A stretch of 25,785 nucleotides of DNA, from contig QFOT01000012.1 in assembly GCA_003241285.1 (NCBI GenBank), positions 1-25,785 of the forward strand, read 5' to 3'. The stretch is from Micavibrio aeruginosavorus. Its GTDB lineage: Bacteria > Pseudomonadota > Alphaproteobacteria > Micavibrionales > Micavibrionaceae. Of this stretch, positions 15,861 to 22,598 are shown piece after piece (position 1 is the first letter of the stretch; every line of letters starts with the position of its first letter). A model generated the notes under the pieces. That model was not told the DNA's origin and did no database searches. It was given only the letters and a program-made list of their open reading frames with translations. The translations under genes were made by a program, and so were the position numbers.

Positions 15861-15866
15861 CCTTGC

Positions 15867-16907
15867 ATGGACCTCTCGAGCCGCACCCGCGACATATTCC
15901 GTTTGATCGTCGATGAATATCTGACGACAGGCGAACCTGTGGGTTCGCGCACGCTGTCGCGCCGGATTGAGGCGGGATTATCCCCGGCGACGATCCGCAA
16001 CGTCATGTCCGATCTGGAAGATTTGGGTTTTATTTTTTCGCCGCATACATCCGCCGGGCGCCTGCCCACTCAGACGGGTTTACGACTTTATGTCGACGGG
16101 TTGATGCAAATTGGCGGCCTGACTAAAGACGAGCGCCGCAAAATCGAGAGTGAGTGCTCCACTTCAGGTCGTTCGATGACGGAAGTCTATGATAAAGCCA
16201 GCACGATGTTATCCGGCCTTGCCGGTGCAGCGGCTATGGTGATCGCACCTAAAATGAACAAGCCAATCCGCCAGATTCAATTCGTGCAGATCGAGCGTTC
16301 AAAAGCGCTGGTTATCCTGGTGATGCAGGACGGAATCGTCGAAAATCGTATTATCGATATCCCGCCTGATCTGGATGCGTCCATCCTGCAACAAGCAACG
16401 CAATATTTAAACGACCGCATGGCGGGACGCTTATTGCAGGACGTACGCGAAGAAATTCTTTTCGATATCCGCAACCACCAAACCAATCTCGATAAGCTCA
16501 CCAAGAAACTTGTCGAAGACGGACTGGTCATGGCGGTGACGCCGTTCGATGGCGGCAATATTATCGTGCGCGGTCAATCGCATCTTCTAAAAGATGTGAA
16601 CGAGATGGAAAAGCTTGAACAGGCGCGCCAGCTCCTGACCATGCTGGAAGAAGAAAAATCCATGCTCTCGATGCTGGATTCCGTATCCCAGGCTGACGGC
16701 GTACAAATATTCATCGGCTCGGAAAACCGTTTTTTTGACAAGCCGAACTGGTCGACAGTCGTTTCCCCCTACCGCTCGGAAGATGGCCGTATTATCGGCG
16801 CGGTGGGCGTTATCGGCCCGATGCGGCTGAATTATGCCCGTATCGTTTCAATGGTCGATTTTACAAGCCAGGTAATGGGAAAATTATTGGTAGAGAATAA
16901 AGGGTAA
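15867..16907 (+). CDS. hrcA: Heat-inducible transcription repressor HrcA
   Basis: A 346-residue repressor that binds CIRCE operators upstream of chaperone genes, usually groESL, and is kept folded by GroE. The N-terminal winged helix is clear: R-T-R-D-I-F, V-D-E-Y-L-T-T-G-E-P-V-G-S-R-T-L-S, and S-P-A-T-I-R-N-V-M-S-D-L-E-D-L-G, then H-T-S-A-G-R-L-P-T. The C-terminal GAF-like dimerisation domain ends with G-A-V-G-V-I-G-P-M-R-L-N-Y. Length is normal. No CIRCE sequence is visible in this window, so its targets lie elsewhere. It is followed by grpE after 65 nt, likely co-transcribed. The start codon appears leaderless. Confidence 0.96.
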   Translation: MDLSSRTRDIFRLIVDEYLTTGEPVGSRTLSRRIEAGLSPATIRNVMSDLEDLGFIFSPHTSAGRLPTQTGLRLYVDGLMQIGGLTKDERRKIESECSTSGRSMTEVYDKASTMLSGLAGAAAMVIAPKMNKPIRQIQFVQIERSKALVILVMQDGIVENRIIDIPPDLDASILQQATQYLNDRMAGRLLQDVREEILFDIRNHQTNLDKLTKKLVEDGLVMAVTPFDGGNIIVRGQSHLLKDVNEMEKLEQARQLLTMLEEEKSMLSMLDSVSQADGVQIFIGSENRFFDKPNWSTVVSPYRSEDGRIIGAVGVIGPMRLNYARIVSMVDFTSQVMGKLLVENKG

Positions 16908-16940
16908 AGGGCATTAAATCTATTTACTCGTTACCCTTTA
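16898..16940. other. 10-bp inverted repeat across the hrcA stop codon
   Basis: TAAAGGGTAA (16898-16907, ending with the hrcA stop) and TTACCCTTTA (16931-16940) form a perfect 10-bp stem with a 23-nt loop. It is AT-rich and lacks a proper U-tract, so it may be a weak attenuator or mRNA-stabilising hairpin between hrcA and grpE, or chance. Confidence 0.35.
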
Positions 16941-16972
16941 CTTTTTACCCAACTTTCCCTAATTTCCTGTCC

Positions 16973-17572
16973 ATGACCGACAATACAAATCCAAAAGAAA
17001 CCGAAGAAACCGAAAACTTTGAGGAAGATATCGAAAACCTTGAAGCGGAACTCGATGCCGATCTCGACGAATCCAGCCGCAAGCTGAAAGAGCTTGAAGG
17101 CGCGTTTTTGCATACGAAAGATCAGCTCCTCCGCACGGTGGCCGAAATGGAAAACCTGCGCAAAAGGTCACAACGTGAACGCGAAGACGCGAGCAAATAT
17201 GCCGTCACTTCTTTCGCCAAGGATCTTCTGGAAGTCGCCGATAATTTCCGCCGCGCTCTGGAGCATATACCCGCCGAAATGCGCGAAGATGCTAAATCAA
17301 AAGCTGTCATCGAAGGCTTGGAAGCATCGGAACGCTCTATGCTGAAAGTTTTCGAGAAAAACGGTATCAAAAAAATCGAACCGATGGATGAGCCGTTCAA
17401 TCCGAATTTGCATGAAGTGATGTTCGAAGCCCCTGTCCCGGGCAAACCGTCCGGCATGATTATCCAGCTTGTCGATGCAGGTTACGTTCTGAACGACCGC
17501 CTGCTCCGCGCCGCCAAAGTCGGCGTCGCCAAAGGCGACGGCACAGCACACAATGTGGATACGAGCGCTTAA
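16973..17572 (+). CDS. grpE: Nucleotide exchange factor GrpE
   Basis: A 199-residue co-chaperone that releases ADP from DnaK. The N-terminus is very acidic (Glu/Asp-rich to residue about 45), followed by the long dimerisation helix with N-L-R-K-R and the R-E-D-A-S-K-Y-A step. The C-terminal beta domain carries P-F-N-P-N-L-H-E-V-M-F and the closing signature V-x-x-x-G-Y-x-L-N-D-R-L-L-R-A-A-K-V-G-V-A. The dimeric coiled coil and length are as expected. No Shine-Dalgarno precedes the ATG; a weak TTTACT/TAATTT pair sits upstream. It lies between hrcA and dnaK, the order of a classic heat-shock cluster. Confidence 0.95.
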   Translation: MTDNTNPKETEETENFEEDIENLEAELDADLDESSRKLKELEGAFLHTKDQLLRTVAEMENLRKRSQREREDASKYAVTSFAKDLLEVADNFRRALEHIPAEMREDAKSKAVIEGLEASERSMLKVFEKNGIKKIEPMDEPFNPNLHEVMFEAPVPGKPSGMIIQLVDAGYVLNDRLLRAAKVGVAKGDGTAHNVDTSA

Positions 17573-17589
17573 GATATATAGATAAAGGC

Positions 17590-17617
17590 CTTGATTTCTA
17601 GGACACCAATCCTATCT
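17590..17617 (+). promoter_or_regulatory. RpoH (sigma32)-type promoter of dnaK
   Basis: CTTG (17590-17593), exactly 17 nt, then CCTATCT (17611-17617). This matches the alphaproteobacterial RpoH consensus (CTTG, 17-18 nt, CYTATnT) at every defined position. Transcription would start near 17624, giving dnaK a leader of about 150 nt. The promoter lies just after the grpE stop, so dnaK and dnaJ can be induced apart from hrcA-grpE. Confidence 0.75.
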
Positions 17618-17773
17618 CATATCTTGTAGATATAGGCGAAAAAGGGGTGTCTTTTGAGAGCTCCTGCCTTATATATACTCCTCGCGGAGACACACCGTTT
17701 CCGTTAGGGAATTTGGGCGGTGCCGATGGTCGGGCCGTTTGAAATTTGCCATTAATAACAAGAGGTTAAATAC
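17618..17773 (+). promoter_or_regulatory. Structured 5' leader of dnaK
   Basis: The leader can form GTGTCT (17647-17652) with AGACAC (17688-17693), closing a long arm, and alternatively CTCC-TCGC-GGAG (17678-17689), which uses part of the same strand; only one can form at a time. A GC-rich stretch near 17713-17740 follows, then an AGAGG Shine-Dalgarno before the ATG. The role, if any, is not shown by sequence; a heat- or growth-responsive structure is possible. Confidence 0.35.
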
Positions 17774-19708
17774 ATGTCTAAAGTTATCGGTATCGATTTA
17801 GGTACAACCAACTCCTGTGTCGCCATCATGGATGGTAAGGAACCGAGAGTTGTTGAAAACTCCGAAGGCGCGCGCACTACCCCTTCCATGATCGCTTTCA
17901 CCAAAGACGGCGAGCGTATCGTCGGTCAGCCTGCCAAGCGCCAAGCTGTCACTAATCCAGAAAACACCCTGTTCGGTATCAAACGTTTGCTGGGCCGCCG
18001 TTTCAACGATCCGCAAGTTCAGAAAATGAAGGAACATGCGCCTTTCCACATTGTCGAAGGCGATAACGGCGACGCATGGGTTGAGATCAACGGCGAGAAA
18101 ATGGCCCCGGCGCAAGTTTCCGCGATGGTTCTTAAGAAAATGAAAGAAACCGCCGAAAGCTTCCTCGGCACAACTGTCGATAAAGCCGTCATCACCGTCC
18201 CCGCTTACTTTAACGATGCGCAGCGTCAGGCAACGAAAGATGCCGGTCGTATCGCAGGCCTCGAAGTTCTTCGCATCATCAACGAGCCGACAGCAGCCGC
18301 TTTGGCCTACGGCCTTGATAAGAAAAAAGCCGGCACGATTGCTGTTTACGACTTAGGTGGCGGTACATTCGATGTATCCGTTCTCGAAATCGGCGACGGC
18401 GTATTCGAAGTTAAATCGACCAACGGCGATACATTCCTCGGCGGTGAAGATTTCGATGCGCGTATCATCGACTTTTTGGCAGACGAGTTCAAACGCGAAC
18501 AAGGCATCGACCTGCGCTCTGACAAGCTAGCCCTGCAACGTTTGAAAGAAGCAGCAGAAAAAGCCAAGATCGAATTGTCGTCGACTGCGCAAACAGAAGT
18601 CAACTTGCCGTTTATCACGGCCGACGCCTCCGGTCCGAAACACTTGAACGTCAAATTGTCCCGCTCGAAACTTGAGAGCCTTGTTGACGATCTCGTCCGC
18701 CGCACAATCGAGCCGATGAAAGCCGCGTTGAAAGATGCCGGTTTGAAACCATCCGAGATCGACGAGGTTGTTCTGGTCGGCGGTATGACGCGTATGCCGA
18801 AAATCATCGAAACGGTTAAAGACTTCTTCGGTAAAGAGCCGCATAAAGGCGTAAACCCTGATGAAGTCGTGGCCGATGGCGCGGCGGTTCAGGGCGGCGT
18901 TTTGCAAGGCGACGTTAAAGACGTTCTCCTTCTTGATGTGACGCCATTGTCGCTTGGCATCGAAACGCTCGGCGGTGTTTTCACCCGCCTGATCGACCGC
19001 AACACGACGATCCCGACCAAGAAATCACAGACTTTCTCTACGGCTGAAGACAATCAGGGCGCAGTGACCATCCGGGTATTCCAGGGTGAGCGCGAAATGG
19101 CCGCCGACAATAAAATGCTTGGCCAATTCGATCTCGTCGGTATTCCCTCCGCGCCGCGCGGCGTGCCGCAAATCGAAGTCACCTTCGACATCGATGCGAA
19201 CGGTATCGTCCATGTAACGGCGAAAGACAAAGCCACCGGTAAGGAACAGAATATTCGTATTCAAGCTTCCGGCGGCCTGTCCGATGCTGATATCGAGAAA
19301 ATGGTCAAGGATGCTGAAGCCAATGCGGGCGAAGATAAAAAACGCCGCGCTGTCGTTGAAGCCAAAAATCAGGCCGAAGCCGTTATTCACCAGACGGAAA
19401 AATCCATCGCCGATCTTGGCGCGGATGTACCGGCAGGGGACAAGGCCGATGCAGAAAAAGCCATTGCCGACCTTAAAGAAGCGTTAAACGGCGACGATGT
19501 TTCCGACATCGAAGCCAAGTCGAACGCCCTGCAACAGGTTGCCATGAAAATCGGCGAAGCAGCTTATAAAAAAGCTCAGGAGAATGCAGCCGGCGCCGCC
19601 GATAGCGCTGCCGGAGATGCTCCGAAAGCAGAAGCTAATGCTCCTAACGACGATGTTATCGACGCAGATTTCACCGATCTGAAAGACAACGACAGAACCG
19701 TCAATTAA
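17774..19708 (+). CDS. dnaK: Hsp70 chaperone DnaK
   Basis: A 644-residue ATP-dependent chaperone. The N-terminal nucleotide-binding domain begins I-G-I-D-L-G-T-T-N-S-C-V and includes A-V-I-T-V-P-A-Y-F-N-D, I-I-N-E-P-T-A-A-A-L-A-Y-G, V-Y-D-L-G-G-G-T-F-D-V-S and V-L-V-G-G-M-T-R-M-P. The linker D-V-L-L-L-D-V-T-P-L-S-L-G-I-E-T leads into the substrate-binding domain and helical lid, and the C-terminus has an Ala/Asp-rich tail ending near D-V-I-D-A-D-F, as in typical DnaK. It refolds proteins with DnaJ and GrpE. Length is normal. A sigma32-type promoter and a 150-nt leader precede it; repeat copy 7 separates it from dnaJ. Confidence 0.98.
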   Translation: MSKVIGIDLGTTNSCVAIMDGKEPRVVENSEGARTTPSMIAFTKDGERIVGQPAKRQAVTNPENTLFGIKRLLGRRFNDPQVQKMKEHAPFHIVEGDNGDAWVEINGEKMAPAQVSAMVLKKMKETAESFLGTTVDKAVITVPAYFNDAQRQATKDAGRIAGLEVLRIINEPTAAALAYGLDKKKAGTIAVYDLGGGTFDVSVLEIGDGVFEVKSTNGDTFLGGEDFDARIIDFLADEFKREQGIDLRSDKLALQRLKEAAEKAKIELSSTAQTEVNLPFITADASGPKHLNVKLSRSKLESLVDDLVRRTIEPMKAALKDAGLKPSEIDEVVLVGGMTRMPKIIETVKDFFGKEPHKGVNPDEVVADGAAVQGGVLQGDVKDVLLLDVTPLSLGIETLGGVFTRLIDRNTTIPTKKSQTFSTAEDNQGAVTIRVFQGEREMAADNKMLGQFDLVGIPSAPRGVPQIEVTFDIDANGIVHVTAKDKATGKEQNIRIQASGGLSDADIEKMVKDAEANAGEDKKRRAVVEAKNQAEAVIHQTEKSIADLGADVPAGDKADAEKAIADLKEALNGDDVSDIEAKSNALQQVAMKIGEAAYKKAQENAAGAADSAAGDAPKAEANAPNDDVIDADFTDLKDNDRTVN

Positions 19709-19730
19709 TCTGATAATTAAGTGATTTATG

Positions 19731-19785
19731 TTTCCCCCGCGCAAGCGGGGGTCTCTCTATCAAGATTCCCGCTTTCGCAGGAAAG
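19731..19785. repeat. Paired palindromic repeat, copy 7 (dnaK-dnaJ gap)
   Basis: Left unit 19731-19754 (CCCCCGCGCAAGCGGGGGTCT core) and right unit 19763-19785 (AGATTCCCGCTTTCGCAGGA core) are inverted with only an 8-nt spacer, the shortest here. The right unit is the most degenerate, with a mismatched stem. The element sits inside the dnaK-dnaJ transcript and could set the level of dnaJ relative to dnaK. (Numbering counts the single unit at 15815 as copy 6.). Confidence 0.85.
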
Positions 19786-19807
19786 ACAATAAGGTTAATA
19801 AGAACAC

Positions 19808-20962
19808 ATGGCCGACGAATATTATAAAACCCTTGGCGTATCCAAAACCGCCTCTGACGAAGAGATCAAAAAAGCCTATCGCAAGCTGGCGATGGAGCAT
19901 CACCCTGACCGCAACAAAGACGACAAAAAAGCAGAAGAAAAATTCAAGGAAATTTCCGAAGCGTACGATACGCTGAAAGATCCCGACAAACGCGCAGCTT
20001 ATGACCGTTTCGGCAAAGGCGGAAACCCCTTCGGCGGTGGCGGCGGATTTGGTGGCGGCGGCGGTGATTATTCCGGCTTCGGCAGCGCCTTCTCCGATAT
20101 TTTCGAAGACATGTTCGGCGGCGCAGGCCGCGGCGGTGGACGCAATCCAAATGCGGCGACGCGCGGTTCCGATGTCCAGTTCACATTAGAAATTTCTTTG
20201 GAAGATGCCTATAAAGGCAAAGAAGCCAAGATGAAAATCCCGACGGTTGAATCTTGCGATCAATGTAAGGGCTCCGGCGCGGAAGGTGGTCAATCGGCCG
20301 AGCAATGCGGCACTTGTTCCGGCTCTGGCCGCGTGCGCGCAACGCAAGGTTTCTTCACGATCGAACGCACCTGCCCGACTTGTAACGGCGCAGGAACCGT
20401 CATCAAAAATCCATGTAAGAAATGTAGCGGCGCCGGACGCATGCGCGGCGAAAAGACAATCTCCGTCAATATCCCCGCCGGTATCGATGACGGTCGTCGC
20501 ATCCGCCTGACGGGCGAAGGCGAAGCCGGAATTCGCGGCGGCGGAAAAGGCGATCTCTATGTCCTGATCGCGATCAAGCCGCATAATTTCTTCCGCCGCG
20601 ACGGTGCAAATTTATACTGCCGCGTTCCCTTGCCGATGACCACTGCCGCGCTTGGCGGCTCTATCGATGTACCGACGATTGAAGGCGCCCGCACCAGCAT
20701 CAAGATCCCGGCAGGAACCCAGACAGGCCAGCAGCTTCGCCTGAAAGGCAAAGGCATGAGCATCATGCGCTCCGCCTCACGCGGCGACATGTATATCGAA
20801 ATCTTCGTCGAGATTCCGCATAACCTCGATAAAAAACAAATCGATCTGATGAAGCAGTTGGACGATTCCCTGTCGCTCGAAAAATCCGGAAAAAAGCACA
20901 TGCCGGAATCGGAAGGATTTTTGTCTAAAATGAAGGACCTTTGGAAGGATCTGAAGGAGTAA
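19808..20962 (+). CDS. dnaJ: Hsp40 co-chaperone DnaJ
   Basis: A 384-residue type I J-protein that delivers clients to DnaK and stimulates its ATPase. The J domain has H32-P33-D34, followed by a Gly/Phe-rich linker (residues about 69-114). Four C-x-x-C-x-G-x-G zinc repeats are at Cys 150/153, 167/170, 189/192 and 203/206, all intact. The C-terminal substrate-binding domain follows, with K-G-D-L-Y-V-L-I. Length is normal. Its last 38 nt overlap the convergent histidine-phosphatase gene in antisense. Confidence 0.97.
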   Translation: MADEYYKTLGVSKTASDEEIKKAYRKLAMEHHPDRNKDDKKAEEKFKEISEAYDTLKDPDKRAAYDRFGKGGNPFGGGGGFGGGGGDYSGFGSAFSDIFEDMFGGAGRGGGRNPNAATRGSDVQFTLEISLEDAYKGKEAKMKIPTVESCDQCKGSGAEGGQSAEQCGTCSGSGRVRATQGFFTIERTCPTCNGAGTVIKNPCKKCSGAGRMRGEKTISVNIPAGIDDGRRIRLTGEGEAGIRGGGKGDLYVLIAIKPHNFFRRDGANLYCRVPLPMTTAALGGSIDVPTIEGARTSIKIPAGTQTGQQLRLKGKGMSIMRSASRGDMYIEIFVEIPHNLDKKQIDLMKQLDDSLSLEKSGKKHMPESEGFLSKMKDLWKDLKE

Positions 20963-21605
20963 TTACTTTACCCAGTCCCTGATCAATGGAGAAATCCTCG
21001 CTCCATGTTTTAGTAAGGCGATCATAGGAAAGCTTTAGAACGGACATATAAGAAAACTCGAGCCCGCTATCCTGTTTCTTAAGCTGACGTATTTCAGGCA
21101 TAGTAACGCCCTTGGCGTTTGCAAGGGCTGCCATTTGTACGCCGCCATGACAGAAGACAATCACGTCGGTTATATGATCACCTAACTGCTCTACGGTACC
21201 GACAATGCTTAACGCGACCCGCTCTTGAAACATTGACAAAGATTCGCCGTTACGCGGAGCATTGTTCCAGGTATCCCCCGTATAAGCGATAACATGATCC
21301 TCATGTTTGATGTCCTTATGCAGCCTGTCTTTCATGTCACCGTATTGCTGTTCTGCAAAGCCGGACATAACCTTAAAATCATCAGAGGATTTTAAGACGC
21401 CGGAAGCGGTTTCCCGCGCACGAGGGTAAGGTGATGAAATAACAAGACATGTCTTTTGCGCATGAGGCAAAAATCCGGAAAGATAGTTGAAGCGATTTTT
21501 TACAGCTTCTGAATCCAGATCAATTTCAATCTCTTCGCCATACCAATATGCACCGGGCGTTATAACCGGAACATGTCTGATAAAATGAAAATCAATTTTA
21601 CTCAT
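20925..21605 (-). CDS. Histidine phosphatase superfamily protein (phosphoglycerate-mutase-like)
   Basis: A 226-residue protein of the histidine phosphatase fold. The phospho-accepting histidine is H11 in F-I-R10-H11-V, where the usual third residue of R-H-G is replaced by Val. Other active-site residues are visible: S-S-P-Y-P-R-A-R-E-T-A (Arg 62/64), E85 in E-Q-Q-Y-G-D, G-E-S near 120-122, and H153 in F-C-H-G-G-V. Substrate unknown; the branch includes small-molecule phosphatases such as CobC-like and broad-specificity enzymes. AAAGGGA precedes the ATG. The 3' end overlaps dnaJ by 38 nt, so its last dozen residues are antisense to dnaJ. A strong hairpin lies 21 nt upstream of the start. Confidence 0.8.
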   Translation of the reverse strand: MSKIDFHFIRHVPVITPGAYWYGEEIEIDLDSEAVKNRFNYLSGFLPHAQKTCLVISSPYPRARETASGVLKSSDDFKVMSGFAEQQYGDMKDRLHKDIKHEDHVIAYTGDTWNNAPRNGESLSMFQERVALSIVGTVEQLGDHITDVIVFCHGGVQMAALANAKGVTMPEIRQLKKQDSGLEFSYMSVLKLSYDRLTKTWSEDFSIDQGLGKVITPSDPSKGPSF

Positions 21606-21625
21606 TCAAATTCCCTTTAATAAAA

Positions 21626-21655
21626 AAGAGGCGGCCTCCCCCGAGTCCGCCTCTT
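21626..21655 (-). terminator. Strong hairpin with U-tract on the minus strand, directly before the phosphatase gene
   Basis: AAGAGGCGG (21626-21634) and CCGCCTCTT (21647-21655) form a perfect 9-bp stem with a 12-nt loop. On the minus strand the stem is followed by TTTTTTATT, a good intrinsic-terminator U-tract; on the plus strand by CCCTTTTCT, a poorer one. No annotated minus gene lies upstream, so it may end a short minus-strand RNA or act as an attenuator of the phosphatase gene. Confidence 0.6.
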
Positions 21656-21760
21656 CCCTTTTCTGGTTCCCCAAATCCTGTTCCAACTCGCGTTGTTTTT
21701 TATTCGTTGGCAAAAGACTGCCCGAAAATGGCAGCAACATGCAAGAAAAAGAATTTATCC

Positions 21761-21788
21761 TTGTTTTTCAGTGAGATAGACTTATAAC
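21761..21788 (+). promoter_or_regulatory. Putative sigma70 promoter of dapB, leaderless
   Basis: TTGTTT (21761-21766), 16 nt, then TATAAC (21783-21788), with the ATG 6 nt later and no Shine-Dalgarno. Transcription would begin at the start codon. Confidence 0.5.
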
Positions 21789-21794
21789 AATATT

Positions 21795-22526
21795 ATGATC
21801 AAAGTTGGAATCGCCGGATGCAATGGCCGCATGGGCCAGTTATTAGTTCAGGAAGTCGAAGCTTCTGAAAGCCTCTCCCTGTCCGGCGGCTGTGATCGCG
21901 ACAGCGATTTAAGCGCCGAAAAACTTTTTGAAATTTCAGATATCGTAATCGATTTTTCTTCTCCCGAAGCCTCGCTTCATCACGCGCAACTCGCATCACA
22001 AAATAAAAAAGCTCTGCTGATCGGGACCACGGGGTTTTCGCCAGAGCAAATCGATCAACTTAAAAAATTTGGCGAGGCCGCTCCTATTCTGCTTTCCGCC
22101 AATACCAGCCTCGGCGTCAATCTGCTCGTGCAACTAACAAAAAAAGTGGCAGGCATTCTCGGCAATGATTACGCGATTGAAATTTTGGAAAGCCATCATA
22201 AACATAAAATAGATGCGCCGTCCGGCACTGCCCTCGCTCTAGGCAAAGCTGCGGCAGAAGGTCGCCAAATTGATTTTGAAAGCCACAAATCCATCGACCG
22301 CAACGGCGCGCGCAAAGCAGATGATATAGGTTTCTCTGTCATGCGCGGCGGCGACGTGGTCGGAGAACATACGGTTTATTTCTACGGCGAAGGCGAACGC
22401 CTTGAACTCACCCACCGCGCCACTGACCGTAAATTATTTGCAAAGGGTGCGATTACCACCGCAAAATGGCTGGCTACGCAAAAGCCGGGTTTTTATACGA
22501 TGGATGATTTTCTTAAAATCTTTTAG
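21795..22526 (+). CDS. dapB: 4-hydroxy-tetrahydrodipicolinate reductase
   Basis: A 243-residue NAD(P)H-dependent enzyme of the diaminopimelate/lysine pathway, supplying meso-DAP for peptidoglycan. The N-terminal Rossmann motif is V-G-I-A-G-C-N-G-R-M-G (residues 4-14); the T-T-G-F segment follows near residue 78; the catalytic and substrate-binding signature is E-S-H-H-K-H-K-I-D-A-P-S-G-T-A at 132-146, with His 134/135 and Lys 138. It is shorter than the E. coli enzyme (about 270 residues), but all key motifs are intact. It ends in TAG. Convergent with the Ada-like gene, with repeat copy 8 between. Confidence 0.95.
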   Translation: MIKVGIAGCNGRMGQLLVQEVEASESLSLSGGCDRDSDLSAEKLFEISDIVIDFSSPEASLHHAQLASQNKKALLIGTTGFSPEQIDQLKKFGEAAPILLSANTSLGVNLLVQLTKKVAGILGNDYAIEILESHHKHKIDAPSGTALALGKAAAEGRQIDFESHKSIDRNGARKADDIGFSVMRGGDVVGEHTVYFYGEGERLELTHRATDRKLFAKGAITTAKWLATQKPGFYTMDDFLKIF

Positions 22527-22530
22527 CTTT

Positions 22531-22596
22531 GTTTCCCCCGCGAAAGCGGGGATCTCGAACGAGATGAACCAGACCCCCCGCTTTCGCGGGAGAAGC
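22531..22596. repeat. Paired palindromic repeat, copy 8
   Basis: Left unit 22531-22555 (CCCCGCGAAAGCGGGGATCT core) and right unit 22571-22596 (AGACCCCCCGCTTTCGCGGG core) are inverted, 15 nt apart, in the convergent gap between dapB and the Ada-like gene. It begins 4 nt after the dapB stop and ends 2 nt before the other stop, filling the whole gap. Confidence 0.88.
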
Positions 22597-22598
22597 AT

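Noticed and set aside
15755..17773. A CIRCE operator for HrcA near hrcA, grpE or dnaK
   Set aside because: I looked for TTAGCACTC-N9-GAGTGCTAA and found no such dyad in the gaps, so HrcA targets must lie elsewhere.
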